Source: Lachnospiraceae bacterium
Lineage (GTDB): Bacteria > Bacillota > Clostridia > Lachnospirales > Lachnospiraceae
DNA length: 8,933 nucleotides
Assembly (NCBI GenBank): GCA_017437205.1
Contig: JAFSBP010000089.1
Location: forward strand, 1 to 8,933
Direction of reading: 5' to 3'
Part shown: piece after piece, positions 1-6,136 of the stretch
Position numbering within the stretch: the first letter of the stretch is position 1
Layout of the letters: each line of letters begins with the position of its first letter
The notes under the pieces: generated by a model
Told to the model about the DNA's origin: nothing
The model's database searches: none
The model's input: only the letters and a program-made list of their open reading frames with translations
Translations under genes and position numbers: made by a program

Positions 1-4
1 AACG

Positions 5-1684
5 ATGATGAAGAAAACATTAAAGCAGCTTGTTTGTCTGATGCTGACCTTTGCGCTGGTGTTCAGCCTGGTTGGATGCGGCACCGACGACAAGGAAACC
101 ACCAAGGCACCTAGTAATGAGACGAGTGCTCCCACCGACGCACCTACACAGAGCGGTGATCAGGGAACAACTGAGGCACCCACTGAGGCACCCAAGGTAG
201 GTATTACCTATCCCCTGGACACCAAGGAGACCATCACACTGTGGACGCAGCGTATGGTTCCCAACGAGGATTACAAGGACGCTACAGAGTCCCCCTATCA
301 TCAGGGTCTGATCAAGAACACCGGTGTAAACATTGAGTTCAGCTACCCGATGCCCGGACAGAACGCAAACGAGGCATATAAGCTTCTGTTGACCGAGAAG
401 GTTCTTCCCGATGTTATTCAGAAGGCAACCTCAAATGCTGACTTGTATGAGTTGTATGAGGACGGTGTACTTCGCGACCTGACTCCCTACCTTGAGGAGT
501 ACGCTCCCGATTATTGGAAATTCCTGCAGGAACATGACGATGCACGCCGTGAAATCATGACCTCTGACGGCAAAGTGCTTGCTTTCTGGGGCGTGAGAGA
601 TACTGACTGGTCCATCAACTACATCGGACCAATGATCCGTCAGGACTGGCTGGATGAGCAGAACCTGGAAGCTCCTGTTACTCTGGCAGACTGGGAGAAC
701 GTACTTACCGTATTCAAAGAAAAGTATAATGCAACCTTCGGATTCTCCTCTAAGTATCTGAAGTACTGTCTGATGGCATCCGGAACCGGAGCAATGGCAA
801 CCGGAACTCAGGAAGGAACATATTTTGTAGATAAGAACGGCAAGGTTCAGATGTCCTGTCTGCAGCCTGAGTGGAAAGAGTATATGGAGATCATGAACAG
901 ATGGTATGAGAAGGGTCTTCTGGACAACGACTCCATGACCGCAGATGACAAGACCATCAGAACCAAGGCAGCCAACAATCAGCTCGGCGCAAGCTGGGGT
1001 CCCATGTCCCAGATGTCCAACTTCTGGACTGACGCCGAGGCAAACGGAAATGGTGCGAAGTGGGTAGGTGTAAGCTATCCCAGAACTGCACCCGGAGAAC
1101 CTACCTCTGTAATCCAGTACGGAGCAGCGACCATCAAGACCGGTGCTTGGATATCCAAGGATTGTTCTGAGGAGAAGATGAAAATGGTTATGCAGTTCCT
1201 GAACTACGGCTACACTGAGGAAGGTATGATGTACAACAACTTTGGTGAGCTGGGTGTTTCCTACACCCTTGACAGCGAGGGAAATCCTCAGTTTACTGAT
1301 CTCGTAAAGAATGATAAGCAGGGTATCAGCAACGCAGTAAAGAAGTATACCAGTGCATACGCTTGCCCGATCGGTGTTCAGATGGGTTACCATGTGCGTC
1401 TGAAGAACCACGATGAGGCGGTTAAGGCTGTAGATAAGTGGCTTGAGAATACAACCAGACAGCAGACGTATCTGCCGAGCCTTGAGTTTACTCAGGAAGA
1501 AACGGATATCAACGCTACCGTGACCGGATACACTGACGTCATCAATGAAAACGTACAGAAATTTATCATGGGTGCAAGACCGATTGAGGAGTATGATGAC
1601 TTCTGTGCTGAGCTTAAGAAGCTGGGAGTAGAGAAGCTGATTGCGACAAGACAGTCTGCATGGGACAGATATTCTCAGAAATAA
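5..1684 (+). CDS. lplA: Extracellular solute-binding lipoprotein of an LplA-type ABC sugar importer
   Basis: This 559-residue protein is the substrate-capturing lipoprotein of an ABC importer, anchored on the outer face of the membrane. The N terminus is a lipoprotein signal: Lys-rich start, hydrophobic stretch at residues 9-23, and lipobox L22-V-G-C25. A Thr/Pro/Glu/Ala-rich linker (about 26-65, with repeated EAPTEAP-like text) precedes the binding domain (about 66-559). Family-typical landmarks are LPDVIQ at 134-139 and the NYGYTEEG...NNFGELGVSY region at 400-420, which is characteristic of LplA-like long binding proteins. Length is slightly above the usual 500-550. Two adjacent ATGs (5 and 8) are possible starts; the ribosome site lies outside the window, so the choice is open. 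The two permease genes downstream confirm the role. Lys codons are mostly AAG, suggesting high expression. Oligogalacturonide as ligand is inferred from the downstream CHEV-type GH4 enzyme and is not visible in this protein. Confidence 0.93.
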   Translation: MMKKTLKQLVCLMLTFALVFSLVGCGTDDKETTKAPSNETSAPTDAPTQSGDQGTTEAPTEAPKVGITYPLDTKETITLWTQRMVPNEDYKDATESPYHQGLIKNTGVNIEFSYPMPGQNANEAYKLLLTEKVLPDVIQKATSNADLYELYEDGVLRDLTPYLEEYAPDYWKFLQEHDDARREIMTSDGKVLAFWGVRDTDWSINYIGPMIRQDWLDEQNLEAPVTLADWENVLTVFKEKYNATFGFSSKYLKYCLMASGTGAMATGTQEGTYFVDKNGKVQMSCLQPEWKEYMEIMNRWYEKGLLDNDSMTADDKTIRTKAANNQLGASWGPMSQMSNFWTDAEANGNGAKWVGVSYPRTAPGEPTSVIQYGAATIKTGAWISKDCSEEKMKMVMQFLNYGYTEEGMMYNNFGELGVSYTLDSEGNPQFTDLVKNDKQGISNAVKKYTSAYACPIGVQMGYHVRLKNHDEAVKAVDKWLENTTRQQTYLPSLEFTQEETDINATVTGYTDVINENVQKFIMGARPIEEYDDFCAELKKLGVEKLIATRQSAWDRYSQK

Positions 1685-1701
1685 AATGATTTTTCATGCG
1701 G

Positions 1702-1732
1702 CAATGGGTTGGGCATTCTGCCCAGCCCATTG
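1702..1732 (+). promoter_or_regulatory. Strong intercistronic hairpin between the lplA-like and lplB-like genes
   Basis: The left arm CAATGGGTTGGGCA (1702-1715) pairs with the right arm TGCCCAGCCCATTG (1719-1732) around a 3-base TTC loop. All 14 positions pair, with one G-U wobble. It starts 17 bases after the binding-protein stop codon. The right arm is followed by TTACCAAAAC, not a run of T, so it does not look like a full intrinsic terminator. A likely role, known from binding protein-permease junctions in other ABC operons, is to protect the 3' end of the binding-protein message or partly attenuate transcription, giving more binding protein than permease. That role is inferred here; the hairpin itself is plain in the sequence. 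Confidence 0.8.
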
Positions 1733-1751
1733 TTACCAAAACAGGCAAAGA

Positions 1752-1759
1752 AAAGGTGA
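1752..1759 (+). promoter_or_regulatory. Ribosome binding site that supports a GTG start for the lplB-like gene
   Basis: AAAGGTGA (1752-1759) lies 5 bases before GTG at 1765. The upstream in-frame ATG at 1696 has no purine-rich site before it and would place the 14-bp hairpin inside the coding region. An in-frame GTG at 1756 overlaps the AGGTGA itself and is a weaker choice. Confidence 0.7.
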
Positions 1760-1764
1760 ACAAT

Positions 1765-2688
1765 GTGAAAAAGAAAAATAATTTTAGTGCCGGCATTGCT
1801 AAAGATATCAAGCGACACAAATGGAAATATCTGATCATTCTTCCGGTAATCGCGTATCTTCTCATCTTTGAGTATAAGCCGATGTACGGTGTCATCATTG
1901 CGTTTAAAGACTATAAGGTGCATAAGGGTATTTGGGCCAGTGAATGGGTTGGACTCAAGTATTTTAAACGATTGTTTGCAGATCCTTTTTTTATGCGAGG
2001 GCTTCGCAATACCCTCATACTTAGTTTTCAGCGTATTATTTTCAGCTTTCCTGTGCCCGTAATGCTGGCGATTTTGCTTAACGAGGTGAAATCACAGAAG
2101 CTGAAAAAAACAATCCAGACCATTACATATATGCCGCACTTTATTTCCACCGTGGTTGTCTGCGGTATGATCACCAGCTTTACCCAGTCGAATGGTCTGA
2201 TAACCGATATCTTTGTCGCGTTGGGTGGTAAGCGTCAGAATCTGTTGATTTTGGAAGACTGGTTTCGTCCGCTTTTGATCGGTTCGGGTATCTGGGAAGA
2301 AGCAGGATGGAGTGCGATCGTTTATCTGGCAGCGTTGTCTGCCATTGACCAGGAGCAGTATGAAGCTGCGAAGGTGGACGGCGCGAGAAGATTTCAGCTT
2401 ATGTGGCATATCACCCTTCCGAGCATCGTGCCGATGATCGTAATGATGCTGATCCTGCGCATGGGTAAGGTGCTTAATGTAGGATTTGAAAAAATCATGC
2501 TGCTCTATCAGCCTGCGACCTACGAGGTGGCAGATGTTATTTCCACTTATTCTTATCGAAGAGGTTTGGTCGAGGGAGATTTCAGTTATTCCACGGCAGT
2601 CGGTTTGTTTAATTCTGTCGTAGGTATTATTTTGATCAATGTGGCAAATAGGATTAGCAAAAAGCTCGGACAGAGCGGACTATTCTAA
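1765..2688 (+). CDS. lplB: ABC sugar importer permease, LplB type
   Basis: This is an integral-membrane permease of about 307 residues from the GTG at 1765; the frame is open back to an ATG at 1696, which would add 23 residues. It begins with a basic segment (VKKKNN...KRHKWKY) before the first membrane span, as LplB-type permeases do, followed by the family-typical FEYKPMYGVIIAFKDYK segment. The permease coupling loop (EAA motif) reads EAAKVDGARRFQLMWHITLP, beginning at residue 200 in GTG numbering; it docks onto the ATPase. Around six membrane spans are apparent. Length matches the usual 300-320. It works with the next gene as the two halves of the channel for the upstream binding protein. 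Codon use is less biased than in the binding-protein gene (Lys AAA and AAG about equal). Specific substrate cannot be read from the permease. Confidence 0.93.
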   Translation: MKKKNNFSAGIAKDIKRHKWKYLIILPVIAYLLIFEYKPMYGVIIAFKDYKVHKGIWASEWVGLKYFKRLFADPFFMRGLRNTLILSFQRIIFSFPVPVMLAILLNEVKSQKLKKTIQTITYMPHFISTVVVCGMITSFTQSNGLITDIFVALGGKRQNLLILEDWFRPLLIGSGIWEEAGWSAIVYLAALSAIDQEQYEAAKVDGARRFQLMWHITLPSIVPMIVMMLILRMGKVLNVGFEKIMLLYQPATYEVADVISTYSYRRGLVEGDFSYSTAVGLFNSVVGIILINVANRISKKLGQSGLF

Positions 2689-2705
2689 CGGGAGGACAAA
2701 AAGCG

Positions 2706-3584
2706 ATGAAAAATAAAATCAGACAATCGTGGCAGGATATCGTTTTTGACGTGATCGTTCATGTCCTGCTGATCGGTTTTGCTGTTTTGTGCGTGATGCC
2801 TGTCTGGCATCTGTTAATGGCAGCTTTTAGTAATACATCGGACATCGCAATGGCAGAAGGACTGATTCTTTGGCCTAAAAAAGTTGATTTTGGTGCATTA
2901 AAGCTGGTGTTTCAGCACAAAAATTTGCTGAGCGGATTTAAAAACACCCTTCTATATCTGGCAGGAGCATTGCCGCTCAATATTTTGCTGACAGTAATGG
3001 CAGGATATTTTCTTGCCTGCAAGGGAATGAAGTTTAAGCCTCTCTTTGCCGGCCTTATTACCTTTACCATGTTCTTTAGCGGAGGAATGATTCCCAAGTA
3101 CTTGAATATGCGTGATTTGGACTTGATCGGCAGTCTGTGGGCCGTAATTTTTGTTAATACGATTTCTGTGTATAACACCATGATCTGCAAGGCTTCCATT
3201 GAGGCGGTTCCGGACAGTCTGGTAGACTCCGCCTACATTGATGGTGCCAACGATTTTCAGATTATTTTTAAGGTGATCCTTCCGCTGATAAAGGCGACTA
3301 TCGCAGTGCTGCTTCTCTACTATGGAGTGTCTCACTGGAACGCATGGTTTTCCGCATCCATCTACCTGAAGGACGTAGACAAGCTCCCCCTTCAGAACAT
3401 TCTTCGCACCATTTTGATTGCAAACAGCAGTGGTGGCGATATGGCGTCAGATGAGTTTAATGCATACGCGGAGACTATCAAGTACGCGATGATCGTAGTC
3501 AGCACGGCACCCATTATGTGTGTATATCCTTTCCTGCAGAAGTATTTCGCAAAGGGTGCTCTGATCGGAGCAGTGAAGGGTTGA
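2706..3584 (+). CDS. lplC: ABC sugar importer permease, LplC/YtcP type
   Basis: This is the second integral-membrane permease (292 residues) of the importer. Membrane spans are apparent around residues 13-33, 81-104, 113-126, 142-160, 196-208 and 261-275. The coupling loop reads DSAYIDGANDFQIIFKVILP from residue 174, with the conserved G180. The C terminus KYFAKGALIGAVKG is the typical ending of this family (carbohydrate-uptake type 1 permease). The start is supported by GGGAGG at 2690-2695, ten bases before the ATG, and the gene lies 17 bases after the lplB-like stop, so the two are co-transcribed and probably translationally close. No ATPase gene follows, which is usual for LplABC-type systems that share an MsmX-like ATPase encoded elsewhere. 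Confidence 0.94.
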   Translation: MKNKIRQSWQDIVFDVIVHVLLIGFAVLCVMPVWHLLMAAFSNTSDIAMAEGLILWPKKVDFGALKLVFQHKNLLSGFKNTLLYLAGALPLNILLTVMAGYFLACKGMKFKPLFAGLITFTMFFSGGMIPKYLNMRDLDLIGSLWAVIFVNTISVYNTMICKASIEAVPDSLVDSAYIDGANDFQIIFKVILPLIKATIAVLLLYYGVSHWNAWFSASIYLKDVDKLPLQNILRTILIANSSGGDMASDEFNAYAETIKYAMIVVSTAPIMCVYPFLQKYFAKGALIGAVKG

Positions 3585-3646
3585 TTGTGTGGATTACATA
3601 TAAAATATGCAGTATGAGATTATAAAGATAAAGGTGACAGGGAAAT

Positions 3647-4663
3647 ATGAGGGATATAAGTAGCAAGGAATACATTCAGGAGCTGGCAGAGAAAACCCCT
3701 TGCTCCATGGCATATACAAAGGAGGTATCTCTGAGTAAATGGCAGGAGGCTGCCCGTGATAAGTTATCGGAGCTATTGGGGCTTCCCCTTGCTGCTTGCG
3801 ACATTGATTTCCGGGTGATCAGCGAAGAGAAATGCGAAAACTATAAACGCATTGCATTTGAGTTTCAAAGCGAACCCGGATACTATGTACCGTGTACCTT
3901 ATTAGTGCCTTCCGGGGCAAAGAAACCGATTCCCGTGGTGATCTGCTTACAGGGACATTCCACGGGAGCTCATATTTCTTTAGGTATCGCAAAATTTGAA
4001 CGGGATCCTGCAGCCATTGCCGGCGGCAGAGATTTTGCGGTACGTGCGGTGGAAGAGGGCTTCTGTGCCATCGCGATGGAGCAGAGGTACATGGGGGCGA
4101 AGGGACAGAATGAGGAGGGACGTCCTTCCTGCTTTCTGTTCAATTCACCGATGGGAAGTTTTCTTATGGGCAGGACAGCAATCGGCGAGCGAGTGTGGGA
4201 TATCAGCAAACTGATCGATGTAATCGAGAAGTATCTGACGGCTTATATTGATCCGGAGAAGATCATCTGCATGGGCAATTCCGGAGGTGGCACAGCCACC
4301 TTCTATGCGTCATGCTACGATGAGCGAATTCATATGTCCATTCCTTCCTGCGCAGTGTGCACGTATGAAGAATCGGTGATGGCGATGAAGCATTGTATCT
4401 GCAATCTGGTTCCGGGAATACGGAAATATTTTAACATGGGCGACCTCGGCTGTTTGATCGCGCCGAGGAAACTCATCGTTGTGTGTGGAGACGAGGATGA
4501 TATTTTTCCACTGCACGGAGTGAAGGAAAGTTATAACATCATAGAGGCAGCATATAAGAATGCCGGAAAAGAACATTTTTGTCATTTGGTGATCGGAAAG
4601 GGAGGACATCAGTTTTATCCTGATGAGACGTGGCCGATCGCAAAACAGTTAATATCCGAATAG
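3647..4663 (+). CDS. Cytoplasmic alpha/beta hydrolase, probable carbohydrate esterase
   Basis: This 338-residue serine hydrolase of the alpha/beta fold resembles the acetyl-xylan-esterase/dienelactone-hydrolase group. The nucleophile elbow is G210-N-S212-G-G-G, giving Ser212. The acid is probably D285 (GDEDDIFPL, 281-289), or D282 or D284 nearby. The base is H321 in KGGHQFYP. The QGHSTG stretch at 102-107 fits the oxyanion-hole loop. There is no signal peptide, so it acts in the cytoplasm. It carries 16 cysteines, consistent with a reducing cytosol. The start follows AAGGTGA (3631-3637) by 9 bases. It lies between the importer genes and an alpha-galacturonidase-like gene, 18 bases before the latter. 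I infer that it removes acetyl, methyl or aromatic ester groups from imported pectin oligosaccharides. Fold and catalytic serine are well supported; substrate is not, and a peptidase or lipase-like role cannot be excluded. Confidence 0.85.
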   Translation: MRDISSKEYIQELAEKTPCSMAYTKEVSLSKWQEAARDKLSELLGLPLAACDIDFRVISEEKCENYKRIAFEFQSEPGYYVPCTLLVPSGAKKPIPVVICLQGHSTGAHISLGIAKFERDPAAIAGGRDFAVRAVEEGFCAIAMEQRYMGAKGQNEEGRPSCFLFNSPMGSFLMGRTAIGERVWDISKLIDVIEKYLTAYIDPEKIICMGNSGGGTATFYASCYDERIHMSIPSCAVCTYEESVMAMKHCICNLVPGIRKYFNMGDLGCLIAPRKLIVVCGDEDDIFPLHGVKESYNIIEAAYKNAGKEHFCHLVIGKGGHQFYPDETWPIAKQLISE

Positions 4664-4681
4664 GCAAGGGGAAGGATCAAC

Positions 4682-6082
4682 ATGAAATATTTGAGTAGTA
4701 ATAAGGTGGCAGAGATCAAAATCGCCTATATCGGCGGCGGTTCCAGAGGCTGGGCATGGGGGTTGATGAGCGATTTGGTTGCCGCAGACGATATCAGCGG
4801 CGACGTATATCTGTACGATATTGATTTTCAGGCGGCAAAAAACAACGAGATTATCGGAAACAAATTCAACCGGGCCGAGGGAGCAAAGACGGTCTGGAAC
4901 TACCATGCGGTAGAGACCATCGAGGAGGCGCTGACCGGCGCGGACTTCGTGGTGATCTCCATCACGCCGGGAACCTTCGACGAGATGGAATCTGATGTAC
5001 ATACACCGGAGAAGTACGGTATTTACCAGTCCGTGGGAGACACCTCCGGTCCCGGCGGCATCGTTCGCGCGATGCGTGCGATCCCTATGTTTGAGGAGAT
5101 TGGAAAGAAGATTAAGGAATGTGCGCCCAAGGCATGGGTAATCAATTATACGAATCCCATGACCCTCTGTGTAAAGGCACTCTACCGTGTATTCCCTGAG
5201 ATCAAGGCATTTGGATGCTGTCATGAAGTATTCGGTACCCAAAAGCTCTTGGCGAAGATGGTGGAGGACGAGTTTGGTATAGAGAAGGTAGACAGACATG
5301 AAATCAAAGTGAATCCGGTTGCAGTGAACCATTTTACCTGGCTGACCAAGGCGACTTATCGGAACATTGATCTGTTCCCCTATTATCGGGAGTTTTGTAA
5401 GAAGCATGTGGACGGCTATGACAACGGCGGACGCCCTGTGGACTCCAACTGGGCGAACGGCGTTCACGGCAACAAGGAGAAAGTAAAGATAGATTTATTC
5501 AACCGTTTTGGCTGGATTGCGGCAGCAGGCGACAGACACCTGGCAGAGTTCTGCGAGGGTAAGTGGTATCTGGAAAATTCGGCAAGGGTGGAAGAAATGC
5601 GCTTTAAACTGACACCGGTATCATGGAGAAAGGAGGGACTGAAAGGAAAACTGGAAAAGAGCGCGCGCTTACTTAGCGGTGAGGAAGAAGTAAAAATCAC
5701 GGAGACAGGCGAAGAGGGAGTGAACCAGATTCGTGCACTCTTGGGATTATTTGACCTGGTTACCAATGTAAACATTCCCAACGTGGGGCAGATACCGAAT
5801 CTGCCACTTGGCGCAGTGGTTGAGACGAACGCAGTGTTTACGTCTGACAGCTTAACCCCTGTACAGGCCGGAGAGATACCTGCCGAGATCTACCCGCTGG
5901 TTTCCAGAATCTGTGCAGAGCAGGAAGTGGTTTCCGAGGGAATCGCAAATCGCGACGTGGAGAAAATCTTCATGGCGTTTGCAAACGATCCGCTGGTGAC
6001 CTGCAGCCTCGCTGATGCCAGAAAACTGTTCGACGAGATGTGTCAGAATACCGGGGAATATCTTGGGATGTATGACATTTGA
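4682..6082 (+). CDS. lplD: GH4 glycosidase, probable alpha-galacturonidase (LplD type)
   Basis: This 466-residue cytoplasmic enzyme of glycoside hydrolase family 4 hydrolyses by a redox-elimination mechanism using NAD and a divalent metal (family knowledge). The NAD-binding glycine motif is IAYIGGGSRGW at 14-24, with the acidic strand end YLYDID at 43-48. INYTNP lies at 154-159. The metal ligands expected in GH4 are present: C180 in C180-H-E-V183, and H217 in VNHFTW. The four-residue signature CHEV is the one associated with alpha-galacturonidases such as Bacillus subtilis LplD, whereas alpha-glucosidases carry CHSV and 6-phospho-glucosidases CDMP. AAGDRHLAEF (280-289) matches the GH4 catalytic-region D-x-H-x-x-E pattern. 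The start follows GGGGAAGGA by 5 bases. The upstream transporter and the esterase-like gene fit uptake and breakdown of galacturonides. GH4 membership is near certain; the galacturonide specificity rests on the motif and gene context. Confidence 0.93.
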   Translation: MKYLSSNKVAEIKIAYIGGGSRGWAWGLMSDLVAADDISGDVYLYDIDFQAAKNNEIIGNKFNRAEGAKTVWNYHAVETIEEALTGADFVVISITPGTFDEMESDVHTPEKYGIYQSVGDTSGPGGIVRAMRAIPMFEEIGKKIKECAPKAWVINYTNPMTLCVKALYRVFPEIKAFGCCHEVFGTQKLLAKMVEDEFGIEKVDRHEIKVNPVAVNHFTWLTKATYRNIDLFPYYREFCKKHVDGYDNGGRPVDSNWANGVHGNKEKVKIDLFNRFGWIAAAGDRHLAEFCEGKWYLENSARVEEMRFKLTPVSWRKEGLKGKLEKSARLLSGEEEVKITETGEEGVNQIRALLGLFDLVTNVNIPNVGQIPNLPLGAVVETNAVFTSDSLTPVQAGEIPAEIYPLVSRICAEQEVVSEGIANRDVEKIFMAFANDPLVTCSLADARKLFDEMCQNTGEYLGMYDI

Positions 6083-6098
6083 GTCCGGTGTGAGTATG

Positions 6099-6113
6099 TT
6101 CCCTGAAAGGGAA
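6099..6113 (+). other. Small hairpin ahead of the large secreted-protein gene
   Basis: TTCCCT (6099-6104) and AGGGAA (6108-6113) form a 6-bp stem with a GAA loop in the 54-base gap between the GH4 gene and the next gene. A-rich sequence, not a T run, follows it, so it is not a plus-strand terminator. It sits just before the ribosome site and could modestly affect message stability. A stem this short may be chance. Confidence 0.35.
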
Positions 6114-6121
6114 AATAAAAA

Positions 6122-6127
6122 AGGAGG
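6122..6127 (+). promoter_or_regulatory. Consensus ribosome binding site for the large secreted protein
   Basis: AGGAGG within AAAAAAGGAGGACAAG lies 9 bases before the ATG at 6137. It is the full consensus and fixes the start of an otherwise unbounded reading frame. The short 54-base gap with no terminator favours co-transcription with the genes upstream. Confidence 0.85.
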
Positions 6128-6136
6128 ACAAGAAAC

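Noticed and set aside
431..1411. Long minus-strand open frame (326 codons) opposite the binding-protein gene
   Set aside because: It lies wholly antisense to a clear lipoprotein gene, has no ribosome site or recognisable domain, and its composition mirrors the codon bias of the real gene.
1702..1740. Intrinsic terminator after the binding-protein gene
   Set aside because: The stem is strong, but TTACCAAAAC follows it instead of a T run, and permease genes for the same importer continue downstream.
3581..3646. Possible internal promoter in the 62-base AT-rich gap before the alpha/beta hydrolase gene (TTGATT at 3581, TATAAA or TAAAAT near 3599-3606)
   Set aside because: Spacing between the candidate -35 and -10 boxes is only 12-14 bases, and other pairings match the consensus poorly, so it is not reliable enough to annotate.
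4649..5467. Minus-strand open frame (272 codons) opposite the GH4 gene
   Set aside because: It overlaps a GH4 gene with all expected motifs and shows no family features of its own.
6099..6125. Terminator between the GH4 gene and the large secreted-protein gene
   Set aside because: The stem is only 6 bp and is followed by A-rich sequence on the plus strand; no T run follows it on the minus strand either.
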